Positions 1-6,802 of a stretch of DNA of 15,124 bases are shown here, one piece after another (the stretch's first letter is position 1; each line of letters starts with the position of its first letter). The notes beneath the pieces were generated by a model that saw only the letters and a program-made list of their open reading frames with translations, had not been told where the DNA came from and made no database searches. The translations under genes and the position numbers were made by a program. This DNA comes from Myxococcota bacterium (GTDB taxonomy: Bacteria > Myxococcota_C > UBA6777), in the NCBI GenBank assembly GCA_023150835.1, contig JAKLKB010000153.1:1-15124 (forward strand). The letters are read 5' to 3'.

Positions 1-44
1 TGTAAACGCCCTGTGATTGGGCAGCCACACCTGTCTGCCCCTAC
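1..44 (+). repeat. 112-bp dispersed repeat, copy A1 (cut by window edge)
   Basis: This stretch matches positions 36-79 of the repeat copy at 13863-13974 almost base for base, up to the CCCCTAC segment, and then diverges. The left 35 bp would lie outside the window. The hairpin arms GGGCAG and CTGCCC are kept, but the loop differs from the other copies. Beyond about position 44 the match decays and the right end of the unit is not clearly present. Confidence 0.75.
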
Positions 45-151
45 TTTTTCACGTACTTCACGGACGGAACTCGTAGAAACTGTTTGCTTTGAAAAAAGCA
101 GCCGTCGAAGCGAACAGTCCGGAGCAGAAACCTCGTTACGTAGGGAAAAAA

Positions 152-249
152 GAGTCGTGTTGTCAGCGAAACGAATCGATTGAGTTGGTCCAAGTGCCCC
201 TGTTGCAGCCCCTACGCTTTTACGATCATATAATGAGTGGATTTCGTAT
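152..249 (+). repeat. 112-bp dispersed repeat, degenerate copy A2
   Basis: The left part (GCGAAACG followed by a TCGA) and the right part (CCCCTAC, then CGATCATATAATGAGTGG, then ATTTCGTAT) line up with the copies at 3869, 7519 and 13863. The central hairpin has lost roughly 14-18 bp, so the GGGCAGCC arm is gone. The right end contains a TATAAT hexamer at 229-234, but no matching -35 hexamer sits at a usual distance. Confidence 0.6.
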
Positions 250-292
250 GCGGTGGCGCTTGTGACAAAAACCCCCGTGTTTGCATCACTTC

Positions 293-314
293 AAGCGACA
301 GCGTCGCTTTTTAT
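293..314 (+). terminator. Probable Rho-independent terminator or aroF attenuator
   Basis: The sequence reads AAGCGAC, a 3-nt loop AGC, GTCGCTT, then TTTAT. This gives a perfect 7-bp stem whose last two pairs run into a T tract (308-312), the classic intrinsic terminator layout on the + strand. It lies about 230 bp before aroF. It may end an upstream + strand transcript outside the window, or act within an aroF leader; the sequence does not decide. Confidence 0.6.
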
Positions 315-440
315 CGCACGAGACGATTGAACTGGTGATGAAAAGAAGGCCGTAACATCCGTGATCTTCAAGCTTCTACGAATCACCTTTTCAATCGACC
401 TTCGCTATCAAAACAACGACGCTCTCTTCGCCAACATGGG

Positions 441-495
441 GTCAAGGGGGCAGAACTCCCTTGCGGAGCGTGGGGTTCCAACCCCACAAAAACAA
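441..495 (+). repeat. Tandem stem-loop element upstream of aroF
   Basis: Two adjacent inverted repeats occur here. The first is CAAGGG (443-448) pairing with CCCTTG (458-463) around a 9-nt loop. The second is the near-perfect palindrome GTGGGGTTCCAACCCCAC (470-487), followed by an A-rich run. The arrangement resembles the G-rich double-hairpin repeats seen between genes in many environmental genomes. There is no T tract on either side to make it an obvious terminator. It ends 47 bp before the aroF ribosome binding site region. Confidence 0.45.
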
Positions 496-542
496 CCCAA
501 ACGCTTCAATCTCATGAGAAAGATTTTTGTGGAGAGTGTGGA

Positions 543-1586
543 ATGATCATTCAGCTAGATCCTTGGATTACAGGGGCGGATCGTCAGGTTTTGGAGGCTG
601 CGCTTGCGGCCATCGATTACAAAGCAACAGAAGTTCGGACACAAGAGCGCTTGTATCTTGTTGCCATCGGGAAGAAGGAATTCGATATCCGCAGCATCGG
701 GCATCTGCAAGGTGTTTGGGATGTGCATCGCGTCTCAGATGCTTACAAACTGGTATCGAAAAAATGGAAAGTTGGGCATTCAACGATCGAGGTAGGCGAT
801 GGGGTAAGCGTTGGAGGCGAAGAGATCGCGCTGATGGCGGGTCCGTGTTCGATCGAAGGAGAAGCGCAGATCGTCGAGGTGTTGACGCACCTGCGGTCGC
901 AAGGGGTGAAAGTGATGCGCGGGGGTGTCTTTAAGCCGCGCACTTCGCCGTATGCGTTTCAAGGGATCGGTTTGGACGGACTCAAGCTGTGGCACCAACA
1001 CGCCCGTGAGTTCGGCATCAAGATCATCTCCGAAGTGATGTCCGTCCAAGATATCCAACCGATGTATGACTTTTTGGATATCTACCAAGTCGGCGCACGA
1101 AACTCGCAAAACTTCGATCTGCTTCGGGAGTTGGGGAAAGTGGACAAGCCTGTGTTGATCAAACGCGGATTGTCAGGAACGCTCGAAGATCTCTTGCAAT
1201 CGGCAGAGTACGTCTTTTCGGGTGGAAACGAGCGCTTGATGCTGTGTGAACGGGGCATCCGCACGTATGAACAAGCCTATCGGAACACGTTGGATATCAA
1301 CGCGGTGGCGCTGTTGAAGGACAAAACGCATCTGCCTGTGATCCTCGATCCTTCGCATGGGATCGGGATTCGGCGCTTTGTGGAGCCCGTTGCGCTTGCG
1401 GGAGTGGCGGCAGGTTGTGATGGTTTGTTGTTTGAAGTCCACGCGATCCCAGAGAAAGCGTGGTCAGACGGTCAACAAACGCTGAACTTTGCAGAATCAC
1501 GGCGATTGATCCACAAAGCCCGCGAGCTGTTTTCTTTTTGTCGCGGCTTGGATCGGGCATTTCCTGTCGACCAAGACCTTGCTTGA
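543..1586 (+). CDS. aroF: 3-deoxy-7-phosphoheptulonate (DAHP) synthase with N-terminal regulatory domain
   Basis: Cytosolic enzyme of 347 residues that condenses phosphoenolpyruvate with erythrose 4-phosphate, the first step of the shikimate pathway. Residues 1 to about 70 look like the small ferredoxin-like regulatory domain of Thermotoga-type enzymes; the TIM barrel follows. Visible signatures are AGPCSIE (99-105), GGVFKPRTSPYAFQG (127-141), GARNSQNF (184-191), LIKRG (205-209), DPSHG (269-273) and the FEVH...SDG end. The presumed metal ligands are C102, H272, E298 and D309. The ATG has GGAG at 531-534, 8 bp upstream. aroB follows after 38 bp, so the two are probably cotranscribed. The N-terminal domain suggests feedback control by an aromatic amino acid, but which one cannot be read from the sequence. 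Confidence 0.95.
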   Translation: MIIQLDPWITGADRQVLEAALAAIDYKATEVRTQERLYLVAIGKKEFDIRSIGHLQGVWDVHRVSDAYKLVSKKWKVGHSTIEVGDGVSVGGEEIALMAGPCSIEGEAQIVEVLTHLRSQGVKVMRGGVFKPRTSPYAFQGIGLDGLKLWHQHAREFGIKIISEVMSVQDIQPMYDFLDIYQVGARNSQNFDLLRELGKVDKPVLIKRGLSGTLEDLLQSAEYVFSGGNERLMLCERGIRTYEQAYRNTLDINAVALLKDKTHLPVILDPSHGIGIRRFVEPVALAGVAAGCDGLLFEVHAIPEKAWSDGQQTLNFAESRRLIHKARELFSFCRGLDRAFPVDQDLA

Positions 1587-1624
1587 AGGCGGAGGCGAGA
1601 GACAAACCTTCTGGAGGTCGGATC

Positions 1625-2758
1625 ATGGGGCAGATACGCAAACGAAGATTGCAGATGTCGGTGTCTGCGGTGGGTTATGATCTGGTGATCGGTGCGGGGA
1701 TCTTGGAGTCGCTGCCGTCGTGGCTGGATTTGCGGAGATTTTCGCAAGTGGCGGTGTTGACGGATACGAACGTTGGCCCGTTGTGGTTGGAGGCGGTGGA
1801 GCGGGGTGCAGGGCGTTCGTTGCCTGTGTGGTCGATGCGTGCGGGCGAAGAACACAAGACCTTGGTGTCGTTGGAGGGGATCTGGTCGTGGATGGCGGAT
1901 ATCGGGATGGATCGCAATTCGCTGTTGTTGAATCTTGGAGGGGGACTGGTGGGTGATGTGGGTGGTTTTGCGGCAAGCTGCTATATGCGGGGGGTGGCGT
2001 TTGCACAATTGCCGACTACGCTATTGGCGCAAGTGGACGCAAGTGTCGGTGGGAAGGTCGGGATCAACTTTCGGGGGTTGAAGAATCTGTTGGGTGCGTT
2101 TCAACAGCCGTGTGCGGTGGGGATGGATATCCGCACGTTTGCGACGTTGCCACGACGGGCTTTTTTGGCGGGTGTTGCGGAGATGTTGAAACATGGACTG
2201 ATCCGCGACCGCGCTTATTTTGAGGAGATCGCTGCGTACGAATTCGGAGCGCTCGGCGCGAAAGAAGGCGAGGCATTGGGGGAATTAGGCGATGTGGCGG
2301 AGCAGACATGGGTGGATTGGATCGATCGTTCGTGTGCGATCAAAGCGGCGATCGTCGAGGCAGACGAACGAGAGAGCGGTGTGCGCAAGCTGTTGAACTT
2401 TGGGCATACGGTGGGACACGCGCTGGAGACGTTGTCGTACACGGCAGATACGCCGTTGTTGCATGGCGAGGCCGTTGGGTTGGGGATGATCGTCGAAGCG
2501 GAGATCGCGAGAATGGCGGGATTTTTGGAGGAGGGGGTGGTGGATACGCTGGTGGCGGTGTTGGAGCGGGTGGGGCTCCCAACGCGGCTGGGATTTTTGT
2601 TGGACGATGGGGCGCTTTGGTCGGCGATGCGGGCCGACAAAAAGAATGTGCGGGGAGCGATGCGATGGACGCTGTTGCAGTCGATGGGCGAGGGTGTGTT
2701 TGATCAACGCGTGGAGGACGCTGTTGTGGAAGCTGCGCTACAACGGATCCGATCGTGA
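1625..2758 (+). CDS. aroB: 3-dehydroquinate synthase
   Basis: Converts DAHP to 3-dehydroquinate with NAD+ and a divalent metal, the second shikimate step. The 377-residue length is normal. The NAD-binding stretch NLGGGLVGDVGGF (103-115) is followed by TTLLAQVDASVGGKVGIN (131-148). By family alignment E186 (AEMLKHG), H261 (NFGHTVGH) and H280 (LHGEAV) are the metal ligands and H265 a catalytic histidine. RADKKN sits near the C-terminus. I chose ATG 1625 because GGAGG lies at 1613-1617, 7 bp upstream. The frame is open further back, into aroF, but that part is unlike AroB. The codons are very G-rich. Downstream, the antisense nuclease-like gene separates aroB from the rest of the pathway genes. 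Confidence 0.96.
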   Translation: MGQIRKRRLQMSVSAVGYDLVIGAGILESLPSWLDLRRFSQVAVLTDTNVGPLWLEAVERGAGRSLPVWSMRAGEEHKTLVSLEGIWSWMADIGMDRNSLLLNLGGGLVGDVGGFAASCYMRGVAFAQLPTTLLAQVDASVGGKVGINFRGLKNLLGAFQQPCAVGMDIRTFATLPRRAFLAGVAEMLKHGLIRDRAYFEEIAAYEFGALGAKEGEALGELGDVAEQTWVDWIDRSCAIKAAIVEADERESGVRKLLNFGHTVGHALETLSYTADTPLLHGEAVGLGMIVEAEIARMAGFLEEGVVDTLVAVLERVGLPTRLGFLLDDGALWSAMRADKKNVRGAMRWTLLQSMGEGVFDQRVEDAVVEAALQRIRS

Positions 2759-2867
2759 TACGGGTGACGTAGCTGATAAAGAGTCCACGGAAATCACGGA
2801 AAGAAGACAGAAAGTGGAGCAGAAAAAGAGTGGGGTGGCGTGGGCCAAAACACGGGCAGTGTGGTGT

Positions 2868-3773
2868 CTATGCTTTTTTCTTGCGGGGGGAAGTGGTTTT
2901 GGGAGGAGCGGGTGGTGGTGAAGGGGGAGGCGCGAGTGCGGCGATCTCGTCGAGGGAAAGGCCGGTGGCGGCGGCGATCAGGGCGTGTGGGAGTTCTTGG
3001 GCGAGTAGATTTTTGGCGATCTCTTGTCGCTCGACTTTGCGGCCTTCTTCGCGGCCTTCTTCGCGGCCTTCTTCGCGGCCTTCTTCGCGGCTGAGTTGTT
3101 TGGTGTGTTCCCAAGCGGCTTCGTCTTTGAGTTTGGTGAATTCTTCGGATGTGAAGGCTTGCTTTTGAACGGAGAGAAAAGCGTGTTGGAGGGTGGGGTG
3201 CTGTTGGTAATGTGCGAGATCAACGGAGTTATCGAGGGAGTCTTGGACAGCTTGAAGCCAGAGGCGGAGGTTGGGGGCGATGTGCTCGTTGAGGAGGTTG
3301 GGGTTGAGGAAGATCAGACGGTGAGGAAAGAGGTTGTGCTCGTGTAGGTATTCGTCGATGGATTGGAAAGAGACGTTGAGTGTACCGAAAAGGCGTTCGG
3401 TGTCTTTGGGCAGGCTGGTGAGCATGACGATGGTGTAGACGGTTTTTCCAAAGCGATAGTCACGGAAGTTGTGGACTTGCTCGATCATGCCGATGAGATG
3501 GTAGTAGAGAAAACGGTCGAAGAAGTCGGATTCGTAAGCGTGCTGGACTTCAACGATGATACGGCGCTGTTTGTCCTCGGCGAATAGGTCGTATTTGAGC
3601 TTTACGCGACCGATCTGCTCGTGGTAGCTGTACTCTTGGATGACTTCATCGACTTCAAACTCGATGTTCAGGACATCACGGACAAAGGCGTTGAAGACAT
3701 CGACCTGACCAAAGGCTTTTTTGAAGGCGACATCGTAGCGCAGGGGAATGACTTCGATGATGTTGGATGCCAT
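2868..3773 (-). CDS. Rpn family / PD-(D/E)XK nuclease-type transposase-like protein
   Basis: A 301-residue protein of the Rpn (recombination-promoting nuclease) / PDDEXK_2 family. The N-terminus (DVAFKKAFG, 14-22) leads into the nuclease core: D62 in KYDLFA and E75-V-Q77 in IIVEVQ fit the D...ExQ version of the PD-(D/E)XK site, followed by RFLYYHLIG and FGKTVYTIVMLTS. A charged region with four exact EEGR repeats (230-245) precedes an IAKNLLAQELPHALIAAATG-type helix and a Pro-rich, Lys-ending tail. Length and layout are typical of the family. Start ATG 3773 has GGAGG 9 bp upstream on the - strand. It lies antisense between aroB and aroA-aroK, as if inserted into the operon. The family is linked to RecA-independent recombination; the role here is unknown. 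Confidence 0.85.
   Translation of the reverse strand: MASNIIEVIPLRYDVAFKKAFGQVDVFNAFVRDVLNIEFEVDEVIQEYSYHEQIGRVKLKYDLFAEDKQRRIIVEVQHAYESDFFDRFLYYHLIGMIEQVHNFRDYRFGKTVYTIVMLTSLPKDTERLFGTLNVSFQSIDEYLHEHNLFPHRLIFLNPNLLNEHIAPNLRLWLQAVQDSLDNSVDLAHYQQHPTLQHAFLSVQKQAFTSEEFTKLKDEAAWEHTKQLSREEGREEGREEGREEGRKVERQEIAKNLLAQELPHALIAAATGLSLDEIAALAPPPSPPPAPPKTTSPRKKKA
3039..3086 (-). repeat. 12-bp tandem repeat inside the Rpn-like gene
   Basis: Four perfect head-to-tail copies of GCGGCCTTCTTC on the + strand, encoding Glu-Glu-Gly-Arg four times on the - strand. Copy-number changes would keep the reading frame and only lengthen or shorten a charged helix. The same low-complexity tail is common in this protein family. 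Confidence 0.9.
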
Positions 3774-3868
3774 GAGCAAAGACCTCCGTCGGTTGGGCGT
3801 TTTTGGGAAGATGAGGTTGCCACAGCAGAAGCAAGCACGCAAGGGTGGTAGCTGTGAGATGGATATCC

Positions 3869-3980
3869 AAGTGGTGCATGATCGCGATGTCGACGCGATC
3901 CGCTGTAATTGCCCTGTTTTTGGGCAGCCACAGGGGGCTGCTCCACCATTTTGCGATTACATGATGGGCGGATTTCGTAT
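3869..3980 (+). repeat. 112-bp dispersed repeat, copy B
   Basis: Aligns without gaps over about 112 bp to the copies at 7519 and 13863. Shared blocks are GTCGACGCGATC near the left, the GGGCAGCC / GGCTGC hairpin arms in the middle and GGGCGGATTT at the right. It lies between the divergent Rpn-like gene and aroA-aroK. Its right end joins AAG to give TATAAG (3978-3983), 33 bp before the aroA-aroK start, which could serve as a -10 element, though no good -35 is visible. Confidence 0.85.
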
Positions 3981-4016
3981 AAGTCCTCTGTGATCAAAAT
4001 AACGAAGGGAAAAAAC

Positions 4017-5969
4017 ATGGTGGAAGCGAATCGAGAGCATGGGCGGTGGTCGTTGTTGCGTGCGAGGGGGCCGGTGTGTGGGGAGTGGCGACTGCGTGGT
4101 TCGAAAAGTTATACGAATCGGGCGTTGGTGATGGCGGCGTTGGCGCAAGGCGAGACGCATTTGTGGAATATTTCGGAGGGGGATGACAGTCGGGCGTTGC
4201 TTGGGGCGTTTACGCAGATGGGGATCGGATGGGAGCGGGTGGGTGATGGGTTGCGTGTGTTGGGGCGCGGTGGTGATCTGCCCCGTTATTCGGGAGTGAT
4301 CGATGTAGGGGCGGCAGGAACGACGATGCGTTTTTTGATCGCGCTGTGTTCGCTGTTGCCAGAGAGCGAAGTGATCTTGCGTGGGAGTGCGCGGATGCAC
4401 CAGCGTCCTGTGGGGGATCTGGTGGGGGCGTTGCGTGCGTTGGGGGCGGATATCGCGTATGTGGGGCGGGAGGGATGTCCACCTGTGCGGATACGCGGGG
4501 GAAACGTTCGTGGTTCGGGGCCAGTGAGGGTGTCGGGAGAGATATCGAGTCAATTTCTGACGGCGATGTTGCAGATCGCGCCTGTGGTGGAGGGGGGATT
4601 GGATATCCGCGTGGAAGGGGCGTTGGTGTCGCGTTCGTATGTGGAGATGACGTTGGCGAGTCTGCGGCATTTTGGTGTGGAAGTGCAGCAGGAAGAGATG
4701 CAGCGCTTTGTGGTCCCCGCACAGCCGATACGTGGCCGCGATCTGAGGATTGAAGGGGATGCTTCGGGGGCGTCCTATCTGTGGGGGCTTGCGGCGTTGA
4801 GTCAGGGTTGTGTGCGTGTAAGTCCCTTGGGGTTGGACTCTTTGCAAGGGGACGCGCAGTTCTCTCGGATATTGGAGCAGATGGGGTGCATCGTTCGTTC
4901 AGGCGAAGGAGAGGCGGGGCCTTGGATCGAAGTCGAAGGGACGCAAAGGCTGTGCGGTGTGAAGGTGGATATGGAGCAGATGCCCGATACTGCGCAAACA
5001 TTGGCGGTGATCGCGGCCTTTGCAGAGGGGCCGACAGAGATGACGGGGCTTCAAACCTTGCGTCACAAAGAGACGGATCGTCTGGCTGCGTTGTGCTGTG
5101 AGCTCGGAAAGATGGGGGTTTTTGCAGAAGCTACCCACGAGGCGTTGCGGATCGTGCCGCCTGTTTCTACCCGAAGAGGCGCGCAGATCGCGACGTATGA
5201 AGATCATCGGATGGCGATGGCGTTTGCGATGGCGGCGACGCGGTTGTCAGGCATGGAGATCCTTGAGGCTCAGGTGGTCAGCAAGTCTTTTCCTGATTAT
5301 TGGGCGTGTTTGCGTTCTTTTGGGATCGCTTCTTTGGTGGATATCCCGTTGCGCGTGATCTTGGTGGGGTTTATGGGGAGTGGAAAAAGCGTGGTAGCGC
5401 GGGTGTTGTCAGAGCGTTTGGGGTACGATTGGATCGAAGCGGATCAAGAAATCTTGGCATCTTCGGGGCGAACGTCGATTGCAGAGATCTTTGCTGTGGA
5501 TGGGGAGCCTCATTTTCGGTTGTTGGAGCGGGCTTTTCTGGCTTCGGTGGAGAAGCGGCAACGGGTGGTGATCTCGACAGGGGGCGGTGCGGTGATGGAG
5601 GATGCGAATGTTCGGGCATTGCGTGCAGGTGGGGGAGTCTTGTGTTATTTGGAGACACCGTTTGAAGTGATCGCGGAACGCTTGCGTAATATCGCGGATC
5701 GTCCGTTGTTTCGGGATGGAACGCAAGCCGAAGCCTTGTATCGGCTGCGCGCACCGCGTTATGTGCAAGTCGCCGACCTCACGATCGCAACGGAAAGGCG
5801 GGATGTAGAGGGCGTTGTCGAGGCGTTGTTGGAGGCGCTTGGGCGGTGGGGTGAAGAGGCAGAGGCGGCGGCGGGAGTGAGTGGAACAGCGGCGGTGGAT
5901 GTGAGCGGAGTAGAGGGCGTAGGATTTGCGACCGCAGGAGCAGAGGCGGAAGGAGCAGGGGACAGATGA
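4017..5969 (+). CDS. aroA-aroK: Fused EPSP synthase - shikimate kinase (AroA-AroK)
   Basis: A 650-residue two-domain protein. Residues 1 to about 438 are 5-enolpyruvylshikimate-3-phosphate synthase: GSKSYTNRALVMAALA (28-43), GAAGTTMRF (98-106), SSQFLTAMLQIAP (177-189), LRHKETDR (348-355) and YEDHRMAMAFA (394-404). Residues from about 443 to 610 are shikimate kinase: Walker A GFMGSGKS (451-458), EADQEI (474-479, with Glu at the usual first Asp), FRLLE (500-504), STGGGAV (520-526), DRPLF (561-565) and RAPRYVQVADLTI (578-590). The domains therefore supply steps 5 and 6 of the pathway in one chain with almost no linker. An Ala/Gly/Glu-rich tail (about 612-650) follows. ATG 4017 is preferred because GAAGGGA precedes it at normal spacing; the longer frame starts inside the repeat. 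It overlaps aroE by 4 bp (ATGA). Confidence 0.93.
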   Translation: MVEANREHGRWSLLRARGPVCGEWRLRGSKSYTNRALVMAALAQGETHLWNISEGDDSRALLGAFTQMGIGWERVGDGLRVLGRGGDLPRYSGVIDVGAAGTTMRFLIALCSLLPESEVILRGSARMHQRPVGDLVGALRALGADIAYVGREGCPPVRIRGGNVRGSGPVRVSGEISSQFLTAMLQIAPVVEGGLDIRVEGALVSRSYVEMTLASLRHFGVEVQQEEMQRFVVPAQPIRGRDLRIEGDASGASYLWGLAALSQGCVRVSPLGLDSLQGDAQFSRILEQMGCIVRSGEGEAGPWIEVEGTQRLCGVKVDMEQMPDTAQTLAVIAAFAEGPTEMTGLQTLRHKETDRLAALCCELGKMGVFAEATHEALRIVPPVSTRRGAQIATYEDHRMAMAFAMAATRLSGMEILEAQVVSKSFPDYWACLRSFGIASLVDIPLRVILVGFMGSGKSVVARVLSERLGYDWIEADQEILASSGRTSIAEIFAVDGEPHFRLLERAFLASVEKRQRVVISTGGGAVMEDANVRALRAGGGVLCYLETPFEVIAERLRNIADRPLFRDGTQAEALYRLRAPRYVQVADLTIATERRDVEGVVEALLEALGRWGEEAEAAAGVSGTAAVDVSGVEGVGFATAGAEAEGAGDR

Positions 5970-6802
5970 TCGATGCGAAAACGCAGATCTGTATGATCTT
6001 GGGAGATCCTGTTGCGCATAGTTTGTCGCCAAAGATGCACAATGCGGCTTATCAAGCGTTGGGGATCGCGGAGCGTTTTGTGTATGTTGCGGCGCATGTG
6101 GGTTCAGAAGAACTGGGGCAGGCGGTGGCAGGGGCGCGTGCGATGAAGTTTCGAGGGATCACGTGTACGATCCCGCACAAGACGGCGATCTTGCGATGGT
6201 TGGACGAAGTGGATCCGATCGCACAGCAGATCGGCGCGGTGAATACGGTGGTTTGTGAGCAGGGTTTGTGGGTGGGGTACAATACCGATTGGCAGGGGAT
6301 CATCGGGCCGCTCAAGCAGCAGCGATCGCTTGTGGGGGCGCGAGTTGCGGTGATCGGTGCGGGGGGGACGGCGCGAGCAGCGGGATTTGGATTGCGTGAA
6401 GAAGGGGCGCGGGTGGTGTTTTTGAATCGCACCGTCGAACGCGCTAGGGCGTTGGCCGATGCGCTCGGTGGTGAGGCTTATGCGCTCGAACACAGCGAAG
6501 TGATCGCGGCGTGTGATATCGTGATCCAAACGACTTCGGTGGGGATGTCGCCCGAGGTGGAGCGTTCACCGCTGTCGGCTTCGGTATTTCGCTCGTCGCA
6601 GCTGGTGATGGATGCGATCTATACGCCGATGCAGACGCGGCTTTTGCGCGATGCCCAAGAAAAGGGCGCGTCTGTGATCTCGGGCATCGAGATGTTTTTG
6701 CAACAAGGAGCAGCGCAGTTCGCCCTTTATACGGGTCTTTCTGCTCCGATCGAAGTGATGCGCGCTGTGGTTGTGGAGGCTTTGGGAAAACAGGATGTTT
6801 GA
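5966..6802 (+). CDS. aroE: Shikimate dehydrogenase (NADP+)
   Basis: Reduces 3-dehydroshikimate to shikimate with NADPH, the fourth pathway step; 278 residues, the normal length. The substrate-binding SLSPKMHNAAY (19-29) is followed by TIPHKTAI with the catalytic lysine K72, GAVNTV (90-95) and GYNTDWQG with the catalytic aspartate D108. The nucleotide-binding loop is GAGGTARA (131-138), followed by NRTVERA (154-160), whose Arg suits NADP. QGAAQFALYTG (247-257) closes the active site. The start is translationally coupled: its ATG overlaps the aroA-aroK stop as ATGA, with AGGAG about 10 bp before. The 3' end overlaps the aroD start by 8 bp, so all three genes are tightly linked. Confidence 0.95.
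   Translation: MIDAKTQICMILGDPVAHSLSPKMHNAAYQALGIAERFVYVAAHVGSEELGQAVAGARAMKFRGITCTIPHKTAILRWLDEVDPIAQQIGAVNTVVCEQGLWVGYNTDWQGIIGPLKQQRSLVGARVAVIGAGGTARAAGFGLREEGARVVFLNRTVERARALADALGGEAYALEHSEVIAACDIVIQTTSVGMSPEVERSPLSASVFRSSQLVMDAIYTPMQTRLLRDAQEKGASVISGIEMFLQQGAAQFALYTGLSAPIEVMRAVVVEALGKQDV

Larger units (their letters stand above)
250..542. other. Non-coding region upstream of aroF
   Basis: About 290 bp without a credible gene. It holds a probable intrinsic terminator (293-314) and a pair of adjacent stem-loops (441-487), described separately. I found no convincing sigma70-type promoter for aroF here; the best TTGAAC (327-332) has no -10 hexamer at 16-18 bp. A 61-codon GTG-started frame (361-546) crosses it but has no coding character. 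Confidence 0.6.

Noticed and set aside
361-546. 61-residue + strand frame upstream of aroF, possible leader peptide
   Set aside because: Starts with GTG without a ribosome binding site, crosses the tandem hairpins, and has no run of aromatic codons expected for attenuation.
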